Made by a program: the position numbers and the translations under genes. Shown here one piece after another: positions 27,485 through 38,393 of a stretch of 64,000 nucleotides of DNA. The notes beneath the pieces were generated by a model. It was given only the letters and a program-made list of their open reading frames with translations, was not told the origin of the DNA and searched no databases. Location of the stretch: NCBI RefSeq assembly GCF_918698115.1, contig NZ_CAKKLV010000005.1, positions 62,001 to 126,000 of the forward strand, read 5' to 3'. This DNA is from Peribacillus sp. Bi96. Its GTDB lineage: Bacteria > Bacillota > Bacilli > Bacillales > DSM-1321. The number at the start of each line of letters is the position of its first letter. Positions within the stretch are counted from its first letter, which is position 1.

Positions 27485-27567
27485 TTTTAACAATGGATTT
27501 ATCTATGCTTATTCAAAGAAAATCGTTTAAAATTCAAGGAGAAGGAATTTTTTTAGCGAGGGGTAAA

Positions 27568-28830
27568 ATGAATATGAAGGAATTCGAAAAAAATAGAGAT
27601 ATTTTTAAAGACCTTTATGGAGATATGATGGAGTTTGCCGATAGAATCAGTTCTGTTTTAGGTTGCCCCATTACAATCGAGGACGGTAACCATCGCTTAC
27701 TTGCTTATAGCACACACGATGATACTACGGATCAGGCTCGTATCATGACCATTATCGGAAGACGTGTCCCTGAAAAGGTCATCAACAGTTTATGGAAAGA
27801 TGGCTTCATCCCCGCTTTATTGAAAGAAGATGCCCCCATTAAAATCGGGGCCATCAATGATGTCGGTCTCGGTAACAGGGCTGCGGTTTCCATTCGAAAA
27901 AATAATGAAGTCCTTGGATTCATTTGGGCTTTGGAAGTAAATGAACCTTTCTCCGAAGAAGATATGAAATTTCTGCAATTCGCTGCCAAGGAGGCCAAAA
28001 ATCAGTTGCAGCAATTGCAATTGAAAAAGCAAAGGAAAGAAGCAGGTCATCAAGAGTTCCTTTGGCGTATGTTGACCGGTCACTACCAAGAGGAATCTGA
28101 AATAATTGAAAATTTCACGAAATTCTCCATCCATGTTCCCGTGGTTTTTTCTATATTGGTATTCGAATTTCCTAAAGAAATCAATCGCGAAGTGGAGCGC
28201 TATATTTCATATATGTTAACGACTACTCAAAAGATAAACAGTTCTTTATTTGCCATTGACCATAATAAGCTCATTCTTTTCGCAGGAGCCAATCAGGAAA
28301 ACAGCCCTTCTTTCACTTCATCGATTTATGATTTCATCCCCTTCTTCATCCTGGAGATGAAACGGCGTTTCGGTGTTGAGCATATCCTTGGAACGGCTGG
28401 CAATATGTATAAAAACTTACTAGATGTTAAATCAAGCTACGAAGAAGCCCAATACACCCTAAAAATGAAAAATATTTTCCCTGATGACATGAAACTCATT
28501 TTACATTATGAAGAACTTGGCATGTTTCAAATGATTGAAGCACTCGCAAGCAACAAACAACGCCGAGTTCATCCTTCCATCCTTAAGCTAAAAGCATACG
28601 ACATGAAAAACCAAACAGAATTGCTGCAAACACTCACTGTTTATCTAGAAAAAGATTGCAACCCAAATGAAGCTTCAAGAAATCTTCATATCCATGTGAA
28701 TACATTGAATTACCGTTTAAAAAGGATCTCAGAAGTGGGAAATATCCGGTTAAAGGACCCGATTCAAAAAATATCCCTCTTTCTTAATATTAAACTGAAT
28801 CAATATGATGAATTTTCCAAGAAAAATTAA
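27568..28830 (+). CDS. adeR: AdeR-like PucR-family activator of alanine dehydrogenase
   Basis: 420 residues: an N-terminal GAF-like sensor (about 20-160, with LGCPITIEDGNHRLLAYS), a central region, and a C-terminal PucR helix-turn-helix (EKDCNPNEASRNLHIHVNTLNYRLKRISEVG). In B. subtilis AdeR activates ald. Here ald lies 1.1 kb downstream on the same strand, with an EcsC-like gene between. ATG at 27568 behind gagggg; the frame reaches back to 27493 but that part overlaps the preceding terminator region. Ligand probably L-alanine, from the family rather than this sequence. Confidence 0.83.
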   Translation: MNMKEFEKNRDIFKDLYGDMMEFADRISSVLGCPITIEDGNHRLLAYSTHDDTTDQARIMTIIGRRVPEKVINSLWKDGFIPALLKEDAPIKIGAINDVGLGNRAAVSIRKNNEVLGFIWALEVNEPFSEEDMKFLQFAAKEAKNQLQQLQLKKQRKEAGHQEFLWRMLTGHYQEESEIIENFTKFSIHVPVVFSILVFEFPKEINREVERYISYMLTTTQKINSSLFAIDHNKLILFAGANQENSPSFTSSIYDFIPFFILEMKRRFGVEHILGTAGNMYKNLLDVKSSYEEAQYTLKMKNIFPDDMKLILHYEELGMFQMIEALASNKQRRVHPSILKLKAYDMKNQTELLQTLTVYLEKDCNPNEASRNLHIHVNTLNYRLKRISEVGNIRLKDPIQKISLFLNIKLNQYDEFSKKN

Positions 28831-28879
28831 TGATTTATTTCCTGGGATGGAATACTAGGTGTGTGGAAAGGTTGATCAA

Positions 28880-29701
28880 ATGATACTTGAAACTAAAGAA
28901 GAACTTGAGAAGGAATTAAAAATCATCGAAAAATGGGAGAAGGATCAGAAAGGGCTATGGTTTTGGGAACGAATTGGGCGACTCCCCTTTAAGCTATTGG
29001 ACAAGTTGACACCGGACTTCGTTCAGAAAAAATTGGGTGTCATGCTAGATGAATTAGGCAGCTATATTCAGACGGGCGGAAAATATTTAACGAAAGAAGC
29101 CCATATTCTAAGTCTGCTGGAGGCCAAGAATCCCGAGTTCAATATTACAAGCTTAGAAGATGTTTCAAGTCTACCGCTCCAAATTATGGATAGCGTAAGT
29201 CAGGATATTAAAAATTCAGGCAGTAAGTTGGCTACGGTTCAAGGTGCCACTACCGGTATAGGCGGAATTTTCACCTTAGCCATCGACATCCCCCTTCTTC
29301 TCGGAATGTCGATCAAAACCCTTCAGGATATCGCCATCACGTATGGATTCGATCCCCGTGACCGCGAAGAGCGTATTTTCATCGTCAAATGTCTGCAATT
29401 CACCACATCGGATATTGTCGGAAAAAAAGCCCTATTAAATGAATTGTCGAAAATGAACCTGCCTGAGTCTGAATCAAAAAGGGAAATTGCATCCGAACTG
29501 CAAGGATGGCGAGAGGTCGTTTATACATACCGTGATCAGTTTGGCTGGAAAAAACTTTTGCAAATGGTGCCCGTTGCGGGAATGATTTTTGGCGCTATTA
29601 CCAATCGTTCCATGATTGCCGATATGGCCGAAACGGGAATCATGCTTTATAAAAAAAGGCGGATTTTAGAACGCATTCATGAACCGAGTCCAAATAATTA
29701 A
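28880..29701 (+). CDS. EcsC family protein
   Basis: 273 residues. The EcsC region includes a hydrophobic stretch GATTGIGGIFTLAIDIPLLLGMSIKTLQDIA (about 126-156) followed by YGFDPRDREERIFIVKCLQF, then KLLQMVPVAGMIFGAITNRSMI near the C terminus. It is membrane associated; molecular role unknown. ATG at 28880 with ggaaagg eight bases upstream; a GTG at 28859 lies before that site. It is between adeR and ald on the same strand, but the ald promoter region follows, so it probably belongs to the adeR transcript. Confidence 0.83.
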   Translation: MILETKEELEKELKIIEKWEKDQKGLWFWERIGRLPFKLLDKLTPDFVQKKLGVMLDELGSYIQTGGKYLTKEAHILSLLEAKNPEFNITSLEDVSSLPLQIMDSVSQDIKNSGSKLATVQGATTGIGGIFTLAIDIPLLLGMSIKTLQDIAITYGFDPRDREERIFIVKCLQFTTSDIVGKKALLNELSKMNLPESESKREIASELQGWREVVYTYRDQFGWKKLLQMVPVAGMIFGAITNRSMIADMAETGIMLYKKRRILERIHEPSPNN

Positions 29702-29782
29702 AAATCCAGTGTTATGATTTCTAACATTATTGATATGAATCCAGGTCATTATCCCTGCAAGTCTATGTTTATTGAAACTGCG

Positions 29783-29800
29783 TTTGTGGAATTCCACAAA
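29783..29800 (+). promoter_or_regulatory. 18-bp perfect palindrome upstream of ald
   Basis: tttgtggaattccacaaa reads the same on both strands. A half-site-like ttccaca recurs about 25 bases downstream. It sits about 100 bases before the ald ATG, upstream of a good -10 (TATACT, about 29853) that lacks a good -35, the layout of an activator-dependent promoter. AdeR is the natural candidate. Confidence 0.55.
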
Positions 29801-29899
29801 TACACCTTTTTCATTTTTCTGATTTCCACATACTAACTATTTCTTTTTCCAACTATACTTGTGATACAAATAGTAAAACATATTATTGGAGGGATTAAG

Positions 29900-31033
29900 A
29901 TGAGAATAGGAATTCCAAAAGAGATTAAAAACAATGAAAACCGTGTAGCGATCACTCCAGCTGGGGTTGTAGCATTAGTCAATGCGGGACATGAAGTGTT
30001 AATCGAAATGAATGCAGGTCTAGGAAGCAGTTTTACAAATGAATCATATCAAGAGGCTGGTGCTGTTATAGTCGAGGACGCTGCTAGCGTTTGGTCAAGC
30101 ACAGAAATGATCATGAAAGTAAAAGAACCTATCTCATCTGAATATAAATATTTCCGTAAAGATTTGATTCTTTTCACATATTTGCATCTTGCAGCTGAAC
30201 CGGCTCTTGCACAGGCACTAAAAGAAAGCGGTGTCTTGGCCATTGCTTATGAAACGGTTGCAGTAAACCGTACACTTCCTTTATTGACACCAATGAGTGA
30301 AGTGGCAGGACGCATGGCTGCACAAATCGGTGCTCAGTTCCTTGAAAAAAATAACGGTGGTAAAGGAATTCTATTAAGCGGAGTTCCTGGAGTAAAACGT
30401 GGTAAAGTCGCTGTCGTCGGCGGAGGTATGGTCGGAACGAATGCAGCTAAAATCGCAATTGGATTAGGCGCAGATGTTACGATACTTGACTTAAGCCCTG
30501 ACCGCCTTCGTCAACTTGATGATATTTTCGGAAATGAGCTGACTACACTCATTTCAAATCCTTATAATATCGCTGAAGCAGTCAAAGATGCTGATTTAGT
30601 AATCGGTGCTGTATTGATTCCAGGTGCTAAAGCTCCTAAGCTCGTTACTGAAGAAATGGTTAAATCAATGTCTCCAGGTTCAGTCATTGTCGATGTTGCA
30701 ATCGACCAAGGCGGTATCTTTGAAACAGTTGACCACATAACAACACATGATAATCCTACTTATGTAAAACACGGAGTAGTGCATTACGCAGTGGCCAATA
30801 TGCCAGGAGCAGTGCCTCAAACTTCTACAGTAGCCTTAACGAACGTAACAGTACCTTTCGCACTGCAAATCGCAAACAAAGGTGCCATTAAAGCAATCCT
30901 TGAAAACGATGCCCTTGCAAAAGGCGTCAATGTGGCGAACGGAGAAATCACATTCGAAGCAGTTGCAACAGACCTAGGCTACAACTACGTAAGTGTTGAA
31001 AATGCCTTAAATCCAAACAACATTAACGCTTAA
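29900..31033 (+). CDS. ald: Alanine dehydrogenase
   Basis: 377 residues, as in B. subtilis Ald. It catalyses NAD-dependent oxidative deamination of L-alanine to pyruvate and ammonia and supports growth on alanine and sporulation. [22 protein letters not shown] is the conserved start. Catalytic Lys75 and His96 are at family positions, and [24 protein letters not shown] is the Rossmann loop. ATG at 29900 behind ggaggg. A strong terminator follows; regulation by the adeR product is likely. Confidence 0.96.
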   Translation: MRIGIPKEIKNNENRVAITPAGVVALVNAGHEVLIEMNAGLGSSFTNESYQEAGAVIVEDAASVWSSTEMIMKVKEPISSEYKYFRKDLILFTYLHLAAEPALAQALKESGVLAIAYETVAVNRTLPLLTPMSEVAGRMAAQIGAQFLEKNNGGKGILLSGVPGVKRGKVAVVGGGMVGTNAAKIAIGLGADVTILDLSPDRLRQLDDIFGNELTTLISNPYNIAEAVKDADLVIGAVLIPGAKAPKLVTEEMVKSMSPGSVIVDVAIDQGGIFETVDHITTHDNPTYVKHGVVHYAVANMPGAVPQTSTVALTNVTVPFALQIANKGAIKAILENDALAKGVNVANGEITFEAVATDLGYNYVSVENALNPNNINA

Positions 31034-31038
31034 TAACA

Positions 31039-31078
31039 AAAAGACTTCAGACACACATCGTGTCTGAAGTCTTTTTTT
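31039..31078 (+). terminator. Terminator of ald
   Basis: aagacttcagacac-acatc-gtgtctgaagtctt followed by TTTTT. Confidence 0.92.
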
Positions 31079-31241
31079 GATTGGAAATCTCATGAATTTT
31101 TTGGTTGAAGGTCGGAATATCGGCTTGGAGGTCGAATTATCTCGCACATCAGTCGATTTGTCCGGATATAACACGAATTAAAGACGAAAATCATTTTAAG
31201 ACGATTATATGTTTAAATTACATGATGCAATTGGCGTTTTT

Positions 31242-31280
31242 GACTTACCCCCTATAACACAATGTTATAGGGGGCAAGTC
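31242..31280. repeat. Long intergenic hairpin
   Basis: gacttaccccctataac and gttatagggggcaagtc pair along 17 positions with one mismatch and a five-base loop. There is no T-run on either side. It lies between the convergent ald and flavoprotein genes, about 60 bases past the flavoprotein stop. The rest of 31079-31341 holds nothing else I can name. Confidence 0.6.
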
Positions 31281-31341
31281 TGCCCTTTCACCAATTGATC
31301 GTCATTCATTGTTTGAAGTTATTACGCAAACATCAATTCTT

Positions 31342-32709
31342 TTAATCTATGAAAATTTTCCCGGGATTCATTATTCCTTTCGGGTCCAGTGCGTGTTTGA
31401 TCGTTTTCATCACATCGTACGCTGCTCCATGCTCCCTTCGCTGATACTTCGATTTTCCAAGGCCGACCCCGTGTTCCCCTGTACATGTACCACCTTTCGT
31501 TAATGCATATTCAACGATTTCTTCATTTATCCTCTTCGCTTCTTTAACTTCTTCAGGGTTTTTCAGATCGATCATGAACAATACATGATAATTCCCATCA
31601 CCTACATGCCCTACAATCGCTCCCTCCACTTTGGAGTGCTCGACTTTCTTCCTTGTTTCCAATATGGCATCCGACAATTCATGAAGTGGTACACTTACGT
31701 CGGTCACCATCAGCTTTTTACCCGGGGCACTGTGAATGAAAGCATATGCGAGATTATGGCGGGCCTCCCACAGAGCATTGCGTGCTTTTGAATCCGTTTC
31801 AAACTGGATATCCTCGCAGCCAAAATCACTCACGATTTCCTTAGCGAATTTGACGTCCTGCTCTAGTCCGGCGAAATTCCCATGAAACTCAAGGAATAAA
31901 GTAGGTTTGACATCATAGGATTTTTCCATGAATTGATTAACTTTTTTTATGGACTCGGCATCAACCAATTCAATTCGTGCAATTGGGATGCCAGCAAGCA
32001 TTATACCATTGACCGCAGATACTGCCTGCTCGACTGTTGGGAAAGAGGCTCTCCCTGCCATTGTGACTTCAGGGATTCCATATACCTTTAAAGTCAGTTC
32101 AGTAAATACACCAAGCGTACCTTCCGAGCCGACAAACAAACCATTCAAATGAATGCCCGAAGATGATTTTGTCGCTAAACTTCCGGTATGGATCACTTCA
32201 CCGTTCGCTAGAACCACTTCCAAATCCCTGACTTGATCGCGCATTATCCCATATTTGACCGAGGTCGTCCCACTTGCATTTGTAGCTGCCATCCCGCCCA
32301 AAGTCGCATCGGCCCCAGGATCCACGGAAAAGAACAGACCGTATTTTTTCAATTCTTTATTAAGGTGTGTCCTTGTCACACCTGGCTGTACCTTCACTAA
32401 AAAATCATGTTCCCTGATTTCCAAAACTTGATTCATCAAGGACAAATCCAGGGAAATCCCGCCTTTGACAGGAACGACATGCCCTTCTAAACTTGATCCC
32501 AACCCAAAAGGAATGACCGGTATTTCATATTCATTCGCATAACGCATGACTGCACTCACTTCTGTAGTATTTCTTGGGTATATGACCATATCTGGTAGGT
32601 GCGGTGTATGATACGATTCATCATGGCTGTGCTGCTCCAATAATGTTTCATTCACCGTTACTTGATCTTCCGTCAGTATCTTCCTTAATTCCTCTATATA
32701 ACTATTCAT
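31342..32709 (-). CDS. FAD-linked oxidase, GlcD / D-lactate dehydrogenase type
   Basis: 455 residues. An N-terminal PCMH-type FAD domain (PVIPFGLGSSLEGHVVPVKGGISLDLSLMN; GADATLGGMAATNASGTTSVKYG) precedes an FAD-oxidase C-terminal domain with VGHVGDGNYHVLF and GTCTGEHGVGLGK, which carry the substrate-binding His and Glu. Such enzymes oxidise glycolate, D-lactate or other 2-hydroxyacids; specificity cannot be read here. No glcE/glcF partner is adjacent. The ATG at 32709 lies behind agaggggg; the GTG at 32733 precedes that site. Confidence 0.87.
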   Translation of the reverse strand: MNSYIEELRKILTEDQVTVNETLLEQHSHDESYHTPHLPDMVIYPRNTTEVSAVMRYANEYEIPVIPFGLGSSLEGHVVPVKGGISLDLSLMNQVLEIREHDFLVKVQPGVTRTHLNKELKKYGLFFSVDPGADATLGGMAATNASGTTSVKYGIMRDQVRDLEVVLANGEVIHTGSLATKSSSGIHLNGLFVGSEGTLGVFTELTLKVYGIPEVTMAGRASFPTVEQAVSAVNGIMLAGIPIARIELVDAESIKKVNQFMEKSYDVKPTLFLEFHGNFAGLEQDVKFAKEIVSDFGCEDIQFETDSKARNALWEARHNLAYAFIHSAPGKKLMVTDVSVPLHELSDAILETRKKVEHSKVEGAIVGHVGDGNYHVLFMIDLKNPEEVKEAKRINEEIVEYALTKGGTCTGEHGVGLGKSKYQRREHGAAYDVMKTIKHALDPKGIMNPGKIFID

Positions 32710-32759
32710 TCTGCATCCCCCTCTTTTTTTCACAAAACATTCTGATAATAGTTAGTAAA

Positions 32760-32790
32760 AAAGGAGACTGCCCACATGTAGGCAATCCAT
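32760..32790 (-). terminator. Terminator of proC
   Basis: On the minus strand gattgcc...gggcagtc forms a stem followed by ctccttttttac, just behind the proC stop. Confidence 0.65.
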
Positions 32791-32796
32791 TCTTCT

Positions 32797-33603
32797 TTAC
32801 TTACCGAACCCTTTCGTTTTATCCGTGCAGGCCTTCATTGCTTGTAAAATGCTGGACCTAAGCTGACTCTCTTCCAACGAAGCTACCGCAGATATCGTTG
32901 AACCACCCGGCGTACAAACATCATCCTTTAAGGCTGCTGGATGTCTTTCGGTTTCAAGCACCATTTTAGCCGCTCCCATAACAGCCTGCGCTGCCATTCT
33001 GTAAGCTTGCTTTCGTGGAATGCCATCACGGACCCCTCCATCAGCAAGCGCTTCGATGAACATGTATACATAAGCAGGTGACGAACCGCTTATAGCCGGT
33101 ACAGCGTCCATCAAATCTTCTTGCAAGATTTCCGTTTTCCCGAAACTATTCAGCAGTGCCTTCACACCTGCTAGATCAGCATCTGTAATTTCATCGTTCA
33201 GGCTTATAGCCGTCATGCCTTCTCCGACAAGGGAAGGCGTGTTTGGCATCGTCCTGACAACCTTCACTTTTTTTCCGATATTGTTCTCCACTTGAGATAA
33301 AGTGATCCCAGCCGCCATTGTAATGATTACTGTGTCTTCTTTCACATATTCCTTCACTTCTTCAAGCACTTGTTTATGCATGCCAGGTTGAATTCCTAGA
33401 AAGAGAAAATCGGCAAAACCGGCAACCTCTTTATTATCCAAAGAACCTTTAACCTTATATTTCGTGGTGATCTTAGTTTTAGTTTCCATACTTGCTGTAC
33501 TGACCATGATTCCATCAGGTGAAATGACTTCTGCAAGCAACATGCCCTCAAGCATCGCCTCGCCCATTTTACCGCAACCTATAAACCCGATTTTTTTATT
33601 CAT
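32797..33603 (-). CDS. proC: Pyrroline-5-carboxylate reductase
   Basis: 268 residues. It makes the last step of proline synthesis, P5C to proline with NAD(P)H. The Rossmann motif IGFIGCGKMGEAML starts the protein, and the ProC signature SGSSPAYVYMFIEALADGGVRDGIPR lies around 175-200, followed by DDVCTPGGSTI. The ATG at 33603 (MNKKIGF) is preferred over an upstream TTG; ggaag lies before it. Single gene, upstream of the flavoprotein on the same strand but separated by a terminator. Confidence 0.92.
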   Translation of the reverse strand: MNKKIGFIGCGKMGEAMLEGMLLAEVISPDGIMVSTASMETKTKITTKYKVKGSLDNKEVAGFADFLFLGIQPGMHKQVLEEVKEYVKEDTVIITMAAGITLSQVENNIGKKVKVVRTMPNTPSLVGEGMTAISLNDEITDADLAGVKALLNSFGKTEILQEDLMDAVPAISGSSPAYVYMFIEALADGGVRDGIPRKQAYRMAAQAVMGAAKMVLETERHPAALKDDVCTPGGSTISAVASLEESQLRSSILQAMKACTDKTKGFGK

Positions 33604-33802
33604 ATCTAACACTTCCAATCATAAGTTCATCTATACTCCTTCTTATTATATCGAATTTGGTAAGTCGACACACGCTGAGAGATTCTTCAGGAAGGATTTA
33701 GTGAATTCTAATCGAATTAATAAAGATGATATGGGGGCAAATCTGCAACTTTCCATAGAAATCACTCCTTCATGCAATGGATTTTTCAAACAAAAAAAAG
33801 CA

Positions 33803-33848
33803 TTGACTTAATGGTCACTTCAGCATTATAATTTTGACCTATTGGTCA
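33803..33848 (+). promoter_or_regulatory. Promoter with two TGACyTAnTGGTCA operators ahead of the MFS pump
   Basis: TTGACT (33803-33808) and TATAAT (33827-33832) are 18 bases apart. Overlapping the -35 is tgacttaatggtca (33804-33817), and just after the -10 is the perfect palindrome tgacctattggtca (33835-33848). The centres are 31 bases apart, about three helical turns. The pattern is that of a TetR-type repressor, but no such gene is adjacent. Confidence 0.7.
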
Positions 33849-33859
33849 CAACCAAATAA

Positions 33860-35455
<1,596 letters not shown>

Positions 35456-35466
35456 AAACAAGCTCG

Positions 35467-35498
35467 GGACCGGCTGAATATATCAGCCGGTCTTTTTA
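35467..35498 (+). terminator. Terminator of the MFS gene
   Basis: gaccggctga-atata-tcagccggtc followed by TTTTT. Confidence 0.9.
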
Positions 35499-35571
35499 AT
35501 CCATGCATTCCTATGTTTCTTTTCCAACATTAAGGGAATTTTACCTATAAGAGACTAAATGGAGGGATACT

Positions 35572-36189
35572 ATGAACAAGATAAATAATCATTCAATTTT
35601 ACCTGCGGATTTTTATGAGCAGCCCACGCTTGAACTAGCCAAATCCCTCCTCGGCTGCCTGATTGTAAAAGAAACACCGGATGGGACCGCTTCTGGTTTC
35701 ATTGTTGAATCCGAAGCCTATATGGGCCCTATTGACAGGGCTGCACATAGTTTTGGAAATAGACGGACAAAACGGACGGAAGTGATGTTCGGTAAGTCCG
35801 GATTGATATATACATACGTCATGCATACACACACATTGGTCAATGTCGTAAGCGGCGGGCCCGAGAATCCGGAGGCCATTTTAATCCGAGCTGTGGAACC
35901 TTATTCAGGGCTTGAGTTAATGCAGGAAAGACGCGGAATTGCCGATATTCATAAATGGACGGATGGACCTGGGAAGTTAACTAAAGCACTAGGCATCACT
36001 ATGGATGATTATGGTCGTCCATTTACGAGTCCTCCGCTTTATCTTGCTGAAGGGAAAAAACCTGGACACATATCCAGCGGTCCCCGCGTCGGAATTGACA
36101 ACTCTGGGGAAGCAAAAGATTATCCGTGGCGGTTTTGGGTTACCGACAACCCGTTTATATCTCGCAAGAATTTAACAAAAAAAGAATGA
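35572..36189 (+). CDS. DNA-3-methyladenine glycosylase (AAG/MPG family)
   Basis: 205 residues. It removes alkylated purines to start base excision repair. LAKSLLGCLIV, IVESEAYMGPIDRAAHSFGNRRTKR (contains the catalytic Glu of the family in VESEAY) and DGPGKLTKALGITMDDYG are diagnostic; SSGPRVGIDNSGEAKDYPWRFWV ends the domain. The strand usually written YGMHYCFNVV reads YVMHTHTLVNVV, a local variation. ATG at 35572 behind ggaggg. Monocistronic. Confidence 0.92.
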   Translation: MNKINNHSILPADFYEQPTLELAKSLLGCLIVKETPDGTASGFIVESEAYMGPIDRAAHSFGNRRTKRTEVMFGKSGLIYTYVMHTHTLVNVVSGGPENPEAILIRAVEPYSGLELMQERRGIADIHKWTDGPGKLTKALGITMDDYGRPFTSPPLYLAEGKKPGHISSGPRVGIDNSGEAKDYPWRFWVTDNPFISRKNLTKKE

Positions 36190-36462
36190 CCCCCAAAATG
36201 CCCGTGAGATGTTATCCCCTCTTAGCTTACACAGTGTAAAAGGATACACGCTACCTGTCGGTTTGTAACCATATGTGGAGGGGATTTAGCGATGTCCGAA
36301 ATAACCGCTACAATTGTTATCGTTAAAAATACAAGCTGAGCATTAGTGCCTGCCTTCGATAGCATTACTGCTTCAACCAACCCTCTCCAAAAAGAGCTGC
36401 CGAAGCAACTCCTTATTGAAGTAAAGCACTGCTTGTTTGTTGAAGGCAATCAATTAGCTTCA
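36190..36462. other. Intergenic stretch with a possible 15-codon frame and a short dispersed repeat
   Basis: A plus-strand ATG at 36292 has a good ggagggg site but opens only 15 codons. A segment aagagctgccgaagcaactc followed by cttattgaagtaaa (36393-36425) recurs with changes at 40001-40035. No convincing gene was found. Confidence 0.4.
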
Positions 36463-36915
36463 TCAATACTCTCTCTTGTTTCCCTTTTTTACGAATTCCC
36501 AATCGACTTCAATATTTTTCCTAACCCTCTGAAGAAGATTAAAGATTGTTTCTGTTTCTTCAGTGGAAAATCCAGATAATGCAACCAAATTGGAATATTC
36601 TCCTTCTCTCATTAATAAGGGATAAATTTTTTCACCTTTCTCAGTCGGAAATAGTTTTTTATTTTTTTTGTTATTTTCATCACTTTTCTTTTCAATAAAA
36701 CCTTGAGTTTCGAGTTTTTTTATTGCACGAGCTGCCGTTGTACGGTCAACCTTTATCATTTCTGCTAATTTTTCTTGAATGATTCCTTGATTCTCACATA
36801 TTCGAATAAGGTATAAATACTGCCCTTTTGTAAGGTCAAATTCTTTAAATTCTATGTTGCTTATGGAATCTAAAGACCTGGCTATCATTCCTATTTCACG
36901 GAGAATTTCCGTCAT
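36463..36915 (-). CDS. MarR-family transcriptional regulator
   Basis: 150 residues, winged helix: FDLTKGQYLYLIRICENQGIIQEKLAEMIKVDRTTAARAIKKLETQGFIEKKSDENNKKNKKLFPTEKG-like segment spans the recognition helix and wing in standard order. It probably regulates the divergent GNAT/membrane-protein pair, whose first start lies about 130 bases away, and itself. ATG at 36915 behind aaggag. Ligand unknown. Confidence 0.88.
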   Translation of the reverse strand: MTEILREIGMIARSLDSISNIEFKEFDLTKGQYLYLIRICENQGIIQEKLAEMIKVDRTTAARAIKKLETQGFIEKKSDENNKKNKKLFPTEKGEKIYPLLMREGEYSNLVALSGFSTEETETIFNLLQRVRKNIEVDWEFVKKGNKREY

Positions 36916-37043
36916 TTACAAAACTCCTTAATACATTTGTTTTTGTTGCATTTACAACAAAGTTTTTTTAACTTATACTATTAAATGGCTATCATTAATT
37001 ATGACTGGTCTGATTCATTAAATCTAGAAAGGACTGAAAAAAA

Positions 37044-37484
37044 TTGGAGTCAAAAAGAATAACACAGATTAACGATTTAAAAAAAGCCTTTCATATCAGG
37101 AAAGAAGTCTTCGTTGAAGAACAGGGTGTGCCATTAGAAGATGAGTTTGATGAATTCGACACACTAAACGAGCTCTCTGAACACATTTTAGTTTATTATA
37201 ATGAACAACCTGTCGGAACTGGACGAGTAAGATGGGTTGATGACATTGGTAAATTGGAGAGAATCTGTATCCTAGAGCCTTACCGTAAATTTGGTCTTGG
37301 TAAAGTAATTATTAAAGCGTTGGAAGAAATAGCAGAAGATCAAGGTATATCCCGGGTTAGATTACATGGGCAATCACAGGCAGAGGGCTTTTATAAAAAA
37401 CTTGGCTATCAGACTTCATCAAGTATATTTATGGAAGACGGTATTCCTCATATTTTAATGATAAAAGAATTATCTACTAATTAA
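37044..37484 (+). CDS. GNAT-family N-acetyltransferase (YjcF/ElaA-like)
   Basis: 146 residues. FHIRKEVFVEEQGVPLEDEFDEFD is the typical YjcF/ElaA opening. GTGRVRWVDDIGKLERICILEPYRKFGLGKVIIKALEE carries the acetyl-CoA loop (R-K-F-G-L-G-K), and LHGQSQAEGFYKKLGYQ the C-terminal strand. Substrate unknown. TTG start at 37044 behind aaagga. It is followed after two bases by the membrane protein gene, so the two form an operon divergent from the MarR gene. Confidence 0.87.
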   Translation: MESKRITQINDLKKAFHIRKEVFVEEQGVPLEDEFDEFDTLNELSEHILVYYNEQPVGTGRVRWVDDIGKLERICILEPYRKFGLGKVIIKALEEIAEDQGISRVRLHGQSQAEGFYKKLGYQTSSSIFMEDGIPHILMIKELSTN

Positions 37485-37486
37485 TT

Positions 37487-38140
37487 ATGAAAAAGTTGAG
37501 AAAAGCGAAATATATTTTTTATGGATTAGGAATCTTGATATTAACCCTTGGTATTTCTTTAACTATCCTATCAGACCTTGGAACCTCACCATTTGATGCA
37601 CTTTTGGTCGGCCTCTCTATAAAAGTGGGTCTAACTGTAGGAAGTTGGGAAGTCATACTGGCATTTATGATGATATTCTGTAATGCGTTTTTAAAAAGGC
37701 AAAGACCAGAGTTTTTGGGTTTGCTAACAGCCTTTATTACCGGTCTTGCAATTGATATATGGCTTTTCATCTTGCATCTTTTGATGAATCCAGAGCATTG
37801 GTTCAGTAAACTTGTTTGTTTAGGAATAGGTTTAATCGTTATAGGACTAGGAACTGCAATTTACTTACAAACAAATTTTGCGCCTATCCCTGTTGACCGT
37901 TTAATGTTGATAATTAGAGATTTAACTAAAATGAATATCCTGTTTTCGAAAACATTAATTTATCTCCTCTTCTTGACAATGGCAATCATATTCAATGGTC
38001 CAATCGGCATTGGGACTCTATTAACCGTTTGTTTAGGAGGCCCGATTCTTCATTACTTCATGCCAATTATTGAAAGGGTATTAAGCAACTTCACAATAAA
38101 AAACTCTAAACCATCATTTCGAATTGATCTCGATGAATAG
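37487..38140 (+). CDS. YczE/YyaS-like membrane protein
   Basis: 217 residues, about five membrane segments. GISLTILSDLGTSPFDALLVGLS near the N terminus and GLGTAIYLQTNFAPIPVDRLML in the middle are typical of the YczE/YyaS/YitT group of integral membrane proteins, which have no assigned transport activity. ATG at 37487 directly behind the GNAT stop, so it is probably translationally coupled. GC-rich repeats lie downstream. Confidence 0.85.
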   Translation: MKKLRKAKYIFYGLGILILTLGISLTILSDLGTSPFDALLVGLSIKVGLTVGSWEVILAFMMIFCNAFLKRQRPEFLGLLTAFITGLAIDIWLFILHLLMNPEHWFSKLVCLGIGLIVIGLGTAIYLQTNFAPIPVDRLMLIIRDLTKMNILFSKTLIYLLFLTMAIIFNGPIGIGTLLTVCLGGPILHYFMPIIERVLSNFTIKNSKPSFRIDLDE

Positions 38141-38189
38141 AATCATGTTCAGAAAGCATCCTTTTCACCGCAAGTTTTACTACTTCTAT

Positions 38190-38340
38190 TTTAAAACAAA
38201 AAAGACTGTAGGCAAAAGGAGTTCTATCTACGTTTAAAACAAAGTGGATTGGAACGGGTGTGCGAAACTCCTCCGAGGGCCGCGGATAGCGTGTGCCTGC
38301 AGTGGAAATCAACGGTCAATGTCAAACCCTCCAAAACTGT
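38190..38340 (+). repeat. GC-rich Bacillus intergenic repeat, shortened copy
   Basis: From 38263 it reads cgaaactcctccgagggccg, then cggatagcgtgtgcctgcag and tggaaatcaacgg, ending aaccctccaaaactgt. It is an internally deleted form of the repeat at 38394-38530. gactgtaggcaaaagg at about 38202 opens it, like the block end at 38522. Confidence 0.6.
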
Positions 38341-38393
38341 GGTCGATTGGTAATTCTATCTTAGTTTTAATGCAGGTTTGAAACGGAAGGTAT

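Noticed and set aside
36292-36339. 15-codon frame behind a good ribosome-binding site, considered as a YjcZ-type spore peptide
   Set aside because: The glycine-rich YjcZ pattern is absent and the frame is too short to support.
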